Assembly: GCA_037043015.1 (NCBI GenBank)
Contig: CM073321.1
Span: 20,581,001 to 20,645,000 of the forward strand
Length of the DNA stretch: 64,000 bases
Direction of reading: 5' to 3'
Origin: Bryum argenteum
Lineage: Eukaryota; Streptophyta; Bryopsida; Bryales; Bryaceae
Below the pieces are notes generated by a model. That model did no database searches, was not told where the DNA came from, and saw only the letters and a list, made by a program, of their open reading frames with translations. Positions within the stretch are counted from its first letter, which is position 1. The number at the start of each line of letters is the position of its first letter. Made by a program: the position numbers and the translations under genes. Of the stretch, positions 1-11,823 are shown one piece after another.

Positions 1-1588
1 CCGGTTGTTCCATGATATGCACCATCATCGGCAGAACAAAGGCTGCAGTCTTTCCAGATCCTGTCTTTGCAATTCCTATCAAGTCTCGACCAGACAATAC
101 TACAGGACAAGACTGACATTGAATTGGAGTCGGTCTTTCATAACCTTGCTTTCTAATTGCACTCATCAGGGCGGAATTGAGGCCTAAATCTTCAAACGTC
201 TTCACAGGTCTGGAAACATCATATCCTGATACTCTAATTGCGAGTAATTTGCGGTAAGTTGCTACTCCCTCTTCAGTCATGCCTGCGATACAGACCAAAG
301 AATATATCAAAAGCGACGAGACAATTAGATTCCTCCTACAGCATTGTCTATTTCGTCTACTCGAATAACACCTCCTTTGTTAAACTAAAACCTGATTTTT
401 CCTGCTCAATAAATGTATATCGTAGGCCTTCAAGATCCGATGAAAAAGCAAAATCAATACGCAGCTCAGTGGCAAAGAGATGTAATACTTCAATGACGAG
501 GTCGATAAGAAATCAGCAACCTGAAATTCGATATTCTTACTACCAAGATAGTAACGACAACGTACCTGATAATGAAGCAGACTCTTCATAAAAGTTCTTG
601 TCGAATCTGTCATAATCGATACTCTTGTGATCCAACGGGACTAGTGACTCAATCCTCTTTTTCTCCACGGTGACTAATGCGTTATCATCCGAGTCATACT
701 CAATCTGTCCAATATCAACTGCCTTCGCAGTAGCGTAAACCTCTTCGTCGCTGTCATAGCCAGCATGCAAGGCCTCAGCAGCCAGTGTGAGCCTTGCATC
801 CCGCCGAGCCCTGAGAAAACTCTCCATTGGATTATCCTCGTAGTTCTCCAGCTCTTCGACTAGACCTCTGGCCATAACAGGTGCTTTCTTCACCTGCATA
901 TTTAAAAACGAAATTATGTTCAATCCTCCATTTCAGTTCATTCGACACGGAAGGTATGCACAAGAACGACAGACAGTGCGAAGTAGACTCAATCACTTGA
1001 CTGATACGAAACTTAGACAGCTTCGGAACCGATGATTTGAGCCACTAAATAGTAAAAAGCTGAGGAGCTGCAAGTCACAACGTGATGACGCAGTGAATAC
1101 TTCTATCAACATGATCAAATGCAAAATAAACATGCTTAAGCTTAGAACAATTTCCAAGGCAGACAAGGACAATTTAACCAAGTACTACGGAGGATAAAAA
1201 GGAAAAACCTTACCTCTTCATGAATGCCTTCCATGAACGCATCAAGAGGATCCACTTCATTGTCGTCCTTGCAAACTGAACTGCCTCCCCCATTCTTCGT
1301 CTCCTCGTCATTTCCACTAGTAGCAAACCACGTCTCATGCCTCTTCCCCTTGCTTGGCGATCCAGTTTGCTTCAACTGCGCGAGATTCATCTCCTCTGTA
1401 AAATTCGTCGAGTCGCACTCATCCTTTTCATATCGAATATTATCCAAATCATGGTCCTCAATGTTGTCAAGACGCCTTTCCCGGGGAGACGGTGGATACA
1501 ACCGCGAATTGGCAGGGTGAGCCTTAAACTCGTAAGTTGACTTCTTGTTCGTTCCGGATCCCTCGTTTGCAAACTTCCGCTTCGACAT
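1..1588 (-). CDS. RH24: DEAD-box ATP-dependent RNA helicase, RH24/DDX42 type (5' three exons, partial)
   Basis: This host gene encodes a DEAD-box RNA helicase whose animal relative DDX42 is spliceosome-associated. Exons I read on the minus strand: 1588-1214 (start MSKRKFANEGSG), 893-566 and 282-1, continuing past the left edge. Both introns (1213-894, 565-283) have GT..AG ends and the joins keep frame. Visible landmarks are the N-terminal DPLDAFMEGIHEE block, the acidic GYDSDEEVYATAKAVD block, SISG-like SLSG followed by MTEEGVATYRK, IRVSGYDVSRPVKTFEDLG, the Q motif (ERPTPIQCQ) and Walker A AKTGSGKT. Order and spacing match plant RH24 as I remember it. I chose the ATG at 1588 over the in-frame ATG at 1597 because plant homologues begin MSxRKF. 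The DEAD and later helicase motifs lie outside the window. Nothing looks broken in the visible part. Confidence 0.88.
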
Positions 1589-3393
1589 GTTCTTCAACTC
1601 CTTGAAGAAAGCCCCACATTAATTCAACACAAACCAGAACCCTCAAACTAAAAACCTCATCCAGAATGAAGGGAGAAATCCTCTTCTCAAAGTTGAAACG
1701 GTCACCAAAGCGAAAGAGTTTCAAGTGGTTCTGGAATATTTATAAGAAATTCCCAACCATCGAGAATTGGCTCGAAGCAACCCTTACGACTTTCCGAGCT
1801 CAGAGAGGACTGTATTCTGATTCACTCCCGCTCCTTAGAAAGAGCCGATCGCTTTCCTCCAAGCAACCCCAGGGCTTTGAAGAGAAACTTCCATGTGTTA
1901 TAAAATATGCATGTCAGACAGTGGACGAGGCATTGCTTCAAAGTCAATAACAAAACCTGAGTACTGTACTGTACTGAACATGAACATGGACACCAAACAT
2001 AAGAAACATAAACATGAATATGAACATGAACACAAATATAAAATGCTTAAACATGTAATTTTCAAAGAATTCAGAAAGTGAACTGACATTTATAAATAAA
2101 TCAAATCATGAAAACAAACAAAAATTACTCAAAATTTACATTTACAAAATTATAAAACAACTAAAATAGTTCTTAGAATCTTATGGAAAATGAAAAACAT
2201 GAATATAAACATAAACATGTAAATTTAAAAGTAGTCAAAAAGTGAACTAATTTTAATGAATCAAATCCACAAAACAAACAAAATTTACTCAAAATTCACA
2301 TTTACAAAATTATTGAACAACTCAAATTATTCTTAAAATCTTACATGCACGCGACATCTGAATTAGGTTATCTATCGTACTCTTTTTTCAAAAGAAATAC
2401 GAATCTGCCTTCATAAACAATTTTGTACATAAGAATGTTAAACAACCTCTAGTATAAGATTGTCCAAGTTTACAAGAAAAAATATTCCGTACGTCGTAGT
2501 CAGTTTCAACACGCGAGAGACGAAATGAATTATATTTAACTAGGCAAAGCTTTCCGCAATTGAAATAATCCAGAATATGAACTCTGCCAGCATGTTTATT
2601 CTTCTCTTTCAGCGTTTTGTGAGGTCACTATTAATGGTGGGGCCAGGCTTCAAAGAGTGACAAGAAATACGCTTCACATTATAGTTTAGGTATGCATTTG
2701 AAGATTTGATTTGCAAAATTAAAAATCATTTCTATGACCGATGAATTTTAATTATGTGTCTCATGTTTTGAATTATAGTGCAAAATGAAGACAAAACAAC
2801 ATATAGTGGTTATTGAGTAGGACCATTGTCATGCTTCATCAACATGTACTATGAAGAAACTTTAATATAGTATTTACCATTATCATAGTATTTGTACCGA
2901 TATAAGATTGAGACTTTTTAATTTGGTTTGAAAATGAGTTGTATTCTTAATTTGAAGCAATTTTTTTTCTATATCTCAAATTTTATATTTTTCCACTTTA
3001 GTTTTTGAATTTTGCAATTTCAAACAACTATAATTTTTTCAAAAATTAAGAAATAAGGATTTATGATTTCTACACTTTAAACAAATCCCAACATATAATT
3101 TTCCACAACATTCAAAATTCTTGGTTTGAATTAATTTATGTCGAAATTGACTACGAGGTAGGGTATGAGCTAAATTAGAAAAGGACTTACTTTTCTTTCT
3201 TTTATAAGGTAAACCTTTCTTGTGGTGAAAGCTATATTCCAATCGAGGATGTTGTACAATTATGGCATATATTTTTATGAAAATTTCAGTAGTTTCATTA
3301 GGTTCATTAATTTCATTGGTTTTAAAACATGTGGTATATTATACTATACCAATCATTTAATTTGAGTTAGGAACTTCTTTATAAGAGATTTCT
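1589..3393. other. A+T-rich intergenic region upstream of the helicase gene
   Basis: The first few hundred bases presumably hold the 5' UTR and promoter of the helicase gene. A 94-codon open frame on the plus strand (1666-1950) has no recognisable features, and I do not accept it as a gene. The rest is A+T-rich, with a local duplication listed separately and long T runs around 2960-3050. No RNA gene or terminal inverted repeat was seen. Confidence 0.5.
2000..2345. repeat. Imperfect tandem duplication, about 165 bp per unit
   Basis: Two adjacent copies share the order of ACATGAATATxAACAT, GTGAACT, AATCAAATC, AAACAAACAAA, TTTACTCAAAAT, CATTTACAAAATTAT, AACAACT and TTCTTA(G/A)AATCTTA. The first runs roughly 2000-2185 and the second 2190-2345, with small indels. 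The units are non-coding. Confidence 0.65.
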
Positions 3394-4480
3394 TCAATTT
3401 TTACAAAAGTGGTTCCCTACAAAACTATTAGCCGGGTAAAAATGGAAGTGCTTTGTGAGCCTACTCAAGTCGACCAATGTACGTATTTTCAGGCAGCATA
3501 GGGTGCCTTGGTGTAGTAGGAGAGGGAAGAGATACAAACTTAATGGAACAACGTTCATGAGAACAGTACAAGAACCGACCTTGGTCAGCGTTGACAACAA
3601 GGTTTACTTCGAGTGAACAGTCTGTTAACTCAATGGGGGCCTAGGGTGCTTTCGCAAGCCTTAAAAGTGGGCGTCATTGGCATCAACGCTCGCTTCGTAG
3701 TATCGAGGGAAAGTAAAGTTTGACCTCTTAGCCGGCGAAGACGTGAGAGAAGTAAGCGTGGTGAGACTGCTTAGACAACCATAGTTGCCTTATGTTGTCT
3801 ATTGAACAGGGAGCAAAGGGGGAGTTGTTCTCTCGGAGAATCGTCTAAGGCAGGTAACGACGTCAGATTAGTACAGTTAGCCAGGAAAGAGAGCAAGTGC
3901 AAGAATAGCGAGAAAGCAACACTTAGGAATCAGAGGAGCATAACGTAGAGACAAATAGATAGAAGAAAGATTGGCCTTTTGCCTTGTATTGATAATGGAA
4001 TAAGAGTACAAGATTTTGTAATCCCTAGTCTCACGTCTCAATGCACTAACGAAAAGGTCCTTACTGTGTGTTTGCTACGCTCTAAAGTACTGCTGATATC
4101 TCCGCAGTCTTCTGCTGCCAATAGGTGGCCCTATCCTCCCAACTTGATCGCGTCCCCTATTGTCAAGGTTGGCTCCAGTAACATTTTGCCTTCCTGGGAG
4201 AGCGCAATCCGTCCTCGGATTAATCAACGGCAGGAAGTTTGTTCTGTAGGTCGTCTGTTGGGTCGAGTGACTTTCCGAGGCATCTGATGTCCGCGTCGAG
4301 GTGGTACCTCCCCACCATAAAGGACTTTAATGGCCGCAACAATCCCTCGACAAGGAAGGGGTTTGTCACGGACATTGATAGCGTGTGTATAGATGTCGTG
4401 GACTGTCTTCTTTAACATCTTGTTACACCGTAGGCAATTGACATCGCTGGCTTCGGGGTCGGAGAATTTTCGTGCTAAGT
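3394..4480 (-). mobile_element. Decayed 3' end of an older retroelement, left of the nested chromovirus
   Basis: This stretch is richer in G+C than the DNA to its left and adjoins the left edge of the chromodomain Ty3 insertion at 4481. A minus-strand frame just left of the insertion (from about 4480 down) carries a CxxC pair (NCLRCNK) in an otherwise unrecognised protein. The DNA right of the insertion (9711 onward) looks like the other side of the same host element. Around 3980-4035 there is LTR-like sequence, but I found no partner LTR. It is a fossil with many breaks, and the family is uncertain beyond retroelement-like. Confidence 0.4.
4476..4480. repeat. Target-site duplication TAAGT (left)
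   Basis: The five bases TAAGT directly precede the left LTR and recur directly after the right LTR (9706-9710). Five bp is the usual duplication length for Ty3 integrases. Confidence 0.85.
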
Positions 4481-4738
4481 TGTCAAGGACACGGAAAGAC
4501 ACAAGAATACACTGAACAGAAACTAAGAAGAACTTGGATAAACAAAACGAGAACACGAACAACACCAAGAAAGGTGAGAACTACAAGAGATGTGTTGTCG
4601 AGACTGAAGAACCCTTCAACCTCGACTCCTATATATACTACTAGATGAGAAGTTCATTCCAAGACTTCTCTAGCAACTTCCGAGACGCTTCGAGACGCTT
4701 CTCCATCTTCTAGAAGTTTGTAATGTATGTCCGTGACA
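4481..4738 (-). repeat. 3' LTR of the chromovirus
   Basis: The 258-bp repeat starts TGTCAAGGACACGG and ends GTCCGTGACA, matching 9434-9705. The core block CTATATATACTACTAGATGA reads as a TATA-type promoter (TAGTATATATAG) on the element's strand. A repeated CTTCCGAGACGCTTC-like motif forms the U3 side. Confidence 0.9.
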
Positions 4739-4905
4739 TCACCTCCTCTTCTATCTTCGAGGTCTCCGGGAAGCAATATTGTGAATCATGGTGGTGTAAT
4801 GGCGTCAGAGAGAAGCTATCGTTGGGATGGCCTAAGCTTATGATGGTATCGTTGATGAAATTCCTATATTTTTTCCGGGGCGTTCGCATGATTTTTGGCA
4901 TTCTC

Positions 4906-5954
4906 CTACGTTTTTTCATTGATGTCATAGCCGCTACAGTGCACAAAATACTCCAATTTTCCCTTTCTGTGCCGTGAATCTAATACTGTTTCCACTGCAT
5001 ATTCCTCGTGGTTCTCAATTTCGATACTATTTGGCGGCCCTTGTTCACTTTTAGGAAACGTCAACGCGCGATAAGGTTCCAACAAAGACACATGGAAGAG
5101 TGGATGTACCTTCATAGCAGATGGTACTTCTAGCCGGTACGCCACTGGATTGATTTGCTTCTCGATGACAAACGGTCTCAATCTTCGATAGTCAAACTTA
5201 TCACACGGCCGCTTGGTCTTGATGTTCTGTCGAAGCAGCCATACCTTATCTCCAATCTTGAAACTAGGAGCCTCGTTCCAAAATTTATCTGCAGACGCCT
5301 TGTAAGACTCATGTGCAGCTTGCAATTGAAGTTTCAACGTGGCTTGAATCTGTGATAGTTGTTGTGTAAATTCCTTAGCTGCCGGATTGATGTTTGTTGA
5401 TGAACTCAACAAATTAAGCTTTAGATGATATCTATAGTTGGAAAAGAATGGTGTTTGTTGAGTTGACGCATGAAGAGTGTTGTTGTAAGCAAACTCGGCA
5501 AGTGGTGGATATGCAGTCCAATTGTCTTGTTGATAAATGATGCTACATCGTAGGTACTGCTCTAAAACTTGATTCACCCGCTCTGTTTGGCCGTCAGACT
5601 CGGGATGGAAAGCCAAAGAAACCTTGATATCCACCTTCAATGCTTCAACAAGAGATCTCCAAAACTTTGATACATACTGAGTTCCTCGATCCGAAACGAT
5701 ATCATGTCGTAGGCCATGATAACGATATATATTATCAAGAGTCTTGCAGTATCTTCACTTGAAGACGTCTTCTTGCAAGGGACAAAATGTGCCATCTTTG
5801 TAAGTCGATCCACCACAACAAAAATGCTAGCAAATGAACATGATAGTGGTAGGTCTATAATGAAGTCCATAGAAACTAAAGACCATTGTCGACGCGGAAT
5901 AGGCAATGGCTGTAGAAGTCCATAAGGGCGATGCCGAGGATTCTTGGATCTCAA
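4906..5954 (-). pseudogene. Integrase core and chromodomain of the chromovirus
   Basis: The minus-strand translation shows the integrase segment VSMDFIIDLP..VVVDRLTKMAHFVPC, then the typical third-acid region FHPESDGQTERVNQVLEQYLR, a C-terminal integrase tail (FKIGDKVWLLRQNI, then VHPLFHVSLLEPY) and finally a chromodomain-like end (VETVLDSRHRKGKLEYFVHC). In living relatives this chromodomain binds methylated histone H3 and directs integration into heterochromatin. Here it is part of a broken fossil. Confidence 0.88.
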
Positions 5955-6092
5955 ACAAATGTCACAAGAAAAGACAAAATCCTTTACATCTTTTCACATT
6001 TGAGGCCACCAAAAATCTCAGGAAATAAGTTCCAAAGTCTTATTGAACCCGAAATGTCCGGCAGCTGGAAAGTCATAACGAGATTGAAGAAC

Positions 6093-7630
6093 TCAGAGCC
6101 GTGTTGGTCCCTTTGGAATGTACAGCCGCTCTTCAAAGTATAAGAAATCTTCTTCCACCTTGAATTTGTCATTGTCCATGCGTTGCTTGATATGAACGGC
6201 CACAACATTATCAAGAGTCGCAACACGTATTTGGTTGAGAAAATCGGCTTCAATTGGCATAGAAGCAGCGCAAATTCTAAATTGTTCTGGTTCTAACAAT
6301 TTTGTACACTGTCGGTCGAAAACTGCATCTCCAACCTTTGGCGCAAGATACGATCTCCTCGATAATGCATCGGATAATCCTTGTTGCTTTCCACGCTGAT
6401 AAGTAATACTGAAGTCAAATCTGGAAAGCGACATATTCTATCGAGCTTGACGACGATTCAGAACTCGAGACGTCATGAAGTATTCCAAATTCTTGTGATT
6501 CGTGTATACGGTCACTGGATGTGCAGCTCCTTCGAGGAAATGACATCACTCTTGAAAAGAATCCTCTATTGCAAGGAGTTCTTTATCATGGATCTCATAG
6601 TTGATCTCGGCAGCTGGAAAACTTGTGGGAATAGAATGCAACTCGATGGAGCTTCTTGTCTGCGCCCATCTCTGAAAGCACCGCTTTCAAAGCAAATTCT
6701 GAAGCATTGGTCTCTAAATAGAAGGCTTTTGCAAAGTCAGGATAAACCAAGATTAGAGCCGTAGTTAATGCGGCCTTAAGATCTTGAAATGCTCTTTCCG
6801 CTTAAGCTCCCCATTCAAGCTTGTCCTTACATGTCAACCGAGTGAGGGGAGCAACAACGTGGGAGTAATTTTTGATGAAGATCCGATAGAAGTTAGCAAA
6901 GCCGACAAAGCATCGTACGTCACGAACTATCTTTGGAACTTCCCAAGACAAGATTGCCTCCACCTTCTTAGGATCCATCTTTAGTCCTTCTATCGTCGCA
7001 ATAAATCCCAACTTTTCCATCTCAGTATGGTGGAATAGGCATTTCTCCAATTTGGCGTAGAGCTCTCGTTCGCGTAGTTTATTCAAGACCAAACGAACGT
7101 GTTTCTCATATTCCTCCTTGTTCTTTGAAAATATAAGAATGTCATCTAAGTAGATGACAATGAAGTCGTCAACGTGCTCTTCAAAAGATGTCATTCATCA
7201 TGTGTTGGAAGACGGCGGGAGCATTGGTAAGGCCAACAGGCATGACATTGTACTCAAAATGGCCATACCTTGTACGGAAAGCTCTCTTCCATTCTTCTCG
7301 CTCTTTGATACGCACAAGATTGTAAGCGCCTGTTAGATCAATTTTTGTAAAGATCCTTGCATGTCCAAGTTATTCTAGTAGACCGGAGATCAACGATAAC
7401 GGATAACGATTCCTCTTAGTCACCTTGTTGAATCCTTGATAATCAACGCACATCTGCAACAATCCATCCTTCTTCTTCACAAACAAGATTGGTGCTCCAA
7501 CCGGCGACTTAGAATGACGAATGAAATTCTTGGCCAGATTCTGGTCGATGTACTTCCGCAACTCCGCCAACTTCTTTTGCGACAGATTGTAGATTGGACC
7601 AGACGGTGGTTGTACTCCTTCCTGTAAATC
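6093..7630 (-). pseudogene. Reverse transcriptase and RNase H of the chromovirus
   Basis: Recognisable on the minus strand are SPVGAPILFVKKKDG and CVDYQGFNKVTKRNRYPL (fingers), FIVIYLDDILIFSKN with the YLDD polymerase motif, LGFIATIEGLKMDPKKVEAI (thumb and connection), FVGFANFYRIFIKNYS, and the RNase H end FDFSITYQRGKQQGLSDALSRR. Order and spacing are those of Ty3 pol. It is a fossil broken in several places. Confidence 0.88.
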
Positions 7631-7859
7631 AATGGCGCAATTGTATGGCCGGTGCTCTTCAACATTCTTCTTTTGAAATACGTCTTGAAAATCCTTGTAT
7701 TGCTCCGGTATGCTTGCTGTTGAAATTGTTTTTGTGCTAATTGGGGCCGCGTAAATAACAAATGGTGTGCCTTCCCTAGATGTCCTTGCAAATGCTCTTG
7801 TTCCAATAAACAGGGGTTATTTTTAGACTCGAGATGTCTTATCAAGCTTATTTTCGGAG

Positions 7860-8300
7860 CAGACTCTAGGGAATGTTATCCTCCACAACCTCCAATCTAT
7901 AGACAAGTTATGTGCTTATAACCAAAAAGGCCAAAAACAAGAGGGTTTGACGGGGTTCTATTAATGTTGAAAATAATACAGCTACTATGGTCTTCAAAGG
8001 TTACTTTCATAGGTTCTGACTCATAGATAACACTTACTACCGGATAATAGAAGTCGTCCATCTATTACGTCTACATGTACTGGTTTGAATTAATGTACTA
8101 GAGGAATCTTATTATGCTTGGCCAATTCCTCATCTAAGAAACAAGCAGATGCTCCTGAATCTACTAATGCTAAGGTTTTTAGTTTTTTAGGGCCTAAAGA
8201 CAAATGAATTGTAAAACAGCGAGCAGGTTAGGCAGCAAAGAAGGAACCTGATTGAGGTATCGAATTGTCCAGCCGCACGGTTCCTACTCTGGCTCGGCAC
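7860..8300 (-). pseudogene. Retropepsin-type protease region of the chromovirus
   Basis: The minus strand reads LKTLALVDSGASACFLDEEL around 8128-8200. VDSGAS is the DSGA-type active-site motif of Ty3 aspartic protease. It sits between the gag zinc knuckle and reverse transcriptase, as expected. Confidence 0.75.
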
Positions 8301-8359
8301 CTTCGTTTTCCTGAATCACAAAGCTTCTGGTCTTTACAATGCATATGTTTAACTTCTTA

Positions 8360-9242
8360 GGACAATTTCCAACCTTATGGCCTTCTTCACCGCAGTACAA
8401 ACATAATCCATCTTCCATACGTCATTTCTTTTCTTCTAGAGTAAGAGACTTTAGACGTACCGTATCAATTTGCATGTCTTCGGCCTCCAATTGTGAATTT
8501 AGACCGCTTACTGGCATAGTTGCACTATGACGAGTTGTATATTGTCTTGGGCGTTGATCTTGGCGACGCTCGAATAATCGGTTATCACACTTCACAGCTT
8601 GGCTAATAGCCTCTTTTTGTGTTTGTGGATCAGGAAGAGATAATAACAAGTCCTTCACATCGTCCCTCAGACCGCAGTAAAATTGGGTCATCAATGCTTC
8701 TTCACCCCAATGATGTCGCAGGCCAATTGCCGGAAATCCAATGCCTAGGTCGATGCAGAGCGTATACCTTGTTGTAGCGACCAAATCTTTGTTGTGGCCC
8801 ATTGAGCTTTGTCATGTTCGCCAAATGCTACCGCAAGCACTTCTAAGAAAGTCTCAAAGTTTCTCGGAATTGGTGATCATTTCTCGAATAAAGCAACAAA
8901 CCACGATAACGCTTGTCCCGTGAGCAGAATCCTGACCAATCCAACACGTGACTCCTCCGTTGGATAGCGTTCAGGCTGTAGAACTGTTATCAACCTAATT
9001 TGGTTGACGAAACCTCAAAACTTGGAACGCGTACCATCGAATTTGTTCGGAAGGCTGACTCGGGGTTCTTTTTGTGGTTGAACCAACAGCTCTTGTCGAA
9101 CTAGAGGCAAAGCTGCTTCTTCAGGTGTCGAAGTATCGTTGTGTAATCTCGCCATGACTCCTTCAATCTTTGCACTTCCCTGAGACAACAAAGCTAGAGC
9201 ATTCATGGTGGCGTCTAGTTTGGACTCTGTATCTTCAGCCAT
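8360..9242 (-). pseudogene. gag with CCHC zinc knuckle of the chromovirus
   Basis: The frame starting at 9242 (MAEDTESKLDATMNALALLS) resembles a Ty3 gag N-terminus with a helical segment. The capsid-like block FYCGLRDDVKDLLLSLPDP follows. A zinc knuckle CLYCGEEGHKVGNC (spacing C-x2-C-x4-H-x4-C) lies near 8367-8411. It is part of the broken element. Confidence 0.8.
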
Positions 9243-9393
9243 ATGAATGTCTTAACCCCCAACCATACTAAGTAGGAGAAAAAAAAAGATGAATCTACTG
9301 AAGACAATATTGGTTTGGAGGAGGGTAATCCGCAAATTCTAACGCGCTGGTACGTCTTCAAGTAGGGGGTAATCTACACTCCAACGAGAAGGA

Positions 9394-9412
9394 ACTAGCT
9401 CTGATATCCAGG
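9394..9412 (-). promoter_or_regulatory. Primer-binding-site-like sequence (initiator tRNA-Met type)
   Basis: The minus strand reads TGGATATCAGAGCTAG, close to the TGGTATCAGAGC complement of plant initiator tRNA-Met. It lies about 22 bases inside the 5' LTR, slightly further than usual, so the assignment is likely but not certain. Confidence 0.6.
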
Positions 9413-9433
9413 ATGTGTATAGTCTCGACAAAC

Positions 9434-9705
9434 TGTCAGGGATACGGAAAGACACAAGGATATTCTGAACAGAAACTAACAAGAACTTGGATAAACAGAA
9501 CGAAAACACAAACACCAAGAAAGGTGAGAACTACAAGAGATGTGTTGTCGAGACTGAAGAACCCTTCAACCTCGACTCCTATATATACTACTAGATGAGA
9601 AGCTCCAAGACTTCTCAAGCAACTTCCGAGACTTCTCTAGCAACTTCCGAGACGCTTCGAGACGCTTCTCCATCTTCTAGAAGTTTCTACTGTATGTCCG
9701 TGACA
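9434..9705 (-). repeat. 5' LTR of the chromovirus
   Basis: The 272-bp repeat starts TGTCAGGGATACGG and ends GTCCGTGACA. It pairs with 4481-4738 and differs from it by scattered substitutions and a short internal duplication of the GACTTCTC block. Target duplication TAAGT follows at 9706. Confidence 0.9.
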
Positions 9706-11800
9706 TAAGTCTGGGTATTCGACGAAGTACTTGCAGACCTCCTCTTCAGCGTCGCCAATCTCCTCTTTGATGTCACTCGTGTCCCCTGTCGGTACATTCC
9801 ACGATGCATCGTCTGATAGTCCGATCCGGTGCTTCCTATGTTTAGCAAATGATCTAAGTGTGGAGTTTATTGATAGGCGTCATGCGCTTTGCGACGTAGG
9901 TTTGGGCGAGAGTTGGTGGATTGGGGCGGTCTCCTCTTGCAGTGGTGGTCGTGGGGACGTCAACGGCGTCACATTGGCATCGGTGAAGTGATCGAGTATG
10001 TGTACTTGGTCCGCATGTAGCTCTATCGGTACCACTTAAAATCTCTCCTCATGTACAGTTAGTTCAACAGTGGTAGGTTGGTCATTAGTAGAAGGCACCT
10101 CGGTGCCTTGCGCAAATGTCGGACAATTACTTATTTCGTCTTCCGCTAAGTTGCCGTTGGTAGCCGTATCAATGACTTCGAGACTGGTCGCGTTGTCGTA
10201 GGACCCTTGTAATCCGGCTCGTCAAATCCCAAATTCCGCAGTGCTTCGTCAACACACTGCGTCACAAAATCCTCTGGCAATGTTTGGCTGGCAAGGTATT
10301 TGTACATTGTATTTAACAATATTAACGCAGTTGTATTGGTAGCATTGTTCACCCATAGCCTCTTGTTGGCTTCAAAGTTGTCAATGTTGTTCTACAACTC
10401 TCTCTACTGCATGGCGTCTGCGGGGTTCCTTGTTGCCGTAGGTTGGCGTCCAGAGCTGTTGGAATTACTCCCGGAGTGCTGCCTGGTTAGCCTCCATGGC
10501 CTTAATGTAGCCCAATGCTACATCACGCTCCTGCTCAATTGTCCGTATACGATTGTTGGCTGTCTGTAGGCCTAGTTCTAGGATGCCAACTCTGGTGCTC
10601 TATAGTTGTTTGGCATCTTTTGCTTGGCTCAAGTCACGCTGAAGCTGCGACAGCTTGTCCTTGCTCTTGCGTACTTTGGCATTTGCGGCTCGCAACTTCC
10701 GAGCATTATCGACTTCTTATTTGCGCAAACAGATGTCTAGGGCACCTCTGTCGACTTCGGTGGCGTCAAAGTGTGCGAGTAGTGTTTATACGCACAGAGT
10801 TAGGGCATCGGCCTGTGCATGTAGCTGCTCTTGAGGCGATGCCTATGTTGCCTCTCCGGTGCCTGGGCTTCAAATTGGATTTGAGGGCGCTTGTTCAAAT
10901 TGGGCATTGTAGTGGTCGCTATAGCCAACGGTAGTGGTGGTGGGTTGCCACGCTGATGTTGCTGGATGTCGGTGAACGTCATCAGGGAGGCATCGACTGA
11001 TACTCCTTGTGGTAGGCCAACGTTCGATTGATGAAGGCAGAAAGGAAGGGGCTGATGGGGCTTGCGTTCCCGGGCTTGCGCTGGTAGCTTTTCAACTCCA
11101 GTTGCAGATTTTGCTCCATCCGAAGCCCCCAGTTGATCTTGGCTCTGGCTTCCATCAGCAGTAGCAATTCCATTGTCTGCGGTGCGATGTTGATGCAATT
11201 GATACGGAAGTAGATCTGGCTAAGTATACCACGAGGCCGCACGTACCAGGGCTCGGGAAGTTCGGCGCCTACCTACAACACATCGTATCCCTTGCTTTGG
11301 TCAAGGTTTACATTTGGCAACCTCGCCCGCAAGTCGAGTTTCTCATACCCGCAATCCTCCTTCTACCCGTGAGTCTTGTTCCATCCCACCCATACTGCTG
11401 GAACAAATAATAGGGCGAGAACTGCACCTCCACGCCGTCTACAATGCCCATTAGAAATGCATTCGCGTCGGCGTGCATCACCATGGTGTTGATAAACTGA
11501 CGACAACAACCGATGTCTAGCTGCTAAAGGTGCATGTCGTCTCAGTAGCGCTGAATGCCCGCCTCTGCTGCCTACATGGTGTCGATTCTAGAAATCCAAT
11601 CCATCATGTGTTTGGAAATGTGAAAAGGAGGCAAGTGAGGAGGTCGTTGTGTATCTCTTTGTCGTTGAGCCATAGTCACTGGAGGTAGGCGTAAAACGCA
11701 GAGAGGCAATGGTGTGAGTAAGTAACGCAACAACGGATGAGCACGAAGGTAGAGTGAGACAGTGAGTGAGGAGCAAGAGCATCGAGAGTCAGCTTGAGTT
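9706..11800 (-). mobile_element. Decayed gag-like ORF region of an older element (chromovirus insertion host)
   Basis: On the minus strand a leader around 11.78-11.68 kb is followed by a plausible start (MAQRQRDTQRPPHLPPF..) and then a heptad-rich coiled-coil segment (ANAKVRKSKDKLSQLQRDLS; TANNRIRTIEQERDVALGY). This style resembles plant gag-like ORFs. No catalytic domain is visible. The region is a fossil with many breaks, and it continues past the nested chromovirus into the sequence left of 4481. Its family is undetermined. Confidence 0.45.
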
Positions 11801-11823
11801 CGCTTGGCGCAGAAATATAGGCA

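Larger units (their letters stand above)
4481..9705 (-). mobile_element. Ty3/gypsy chromovirus (chromodomain LTR retrotransposon), full length but broken
   Basis: Fossil Ty3 element on the minus strand with two LTRs (4481-4738 and 9434-9705), a perfect 5-bp target duplication and the order gag, protease, reverse transcriptase, RNase H, integrase, chromodomain. The LTRs begin TGTCA and end TGACA. They differ by roughly a dozen to twenty substitutions plus small indels in about 260 bp, so the insertion is moderately old. The coding region lies in several separate frames, with something like five to ten breaks. It is inserted in an older retroelement-like sequence. Family assignment rests on the domain order with a C-terminal chromodomain. 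Confidence 0.93.

Noticed and set aside
1666-1950. 94-codon plus-strand frame divergent from the helicase gene
   Set aside because: No domain features, no homologue recognised, and it lies in the expected 5' leader and promoter of the helicase gene.
10300-10934. Two overlapping plus-strand open frames rich in Leu, Cys and His
   Set aside because: They are antisense to a coiled-coil frame on the minus strand and have no domain features.
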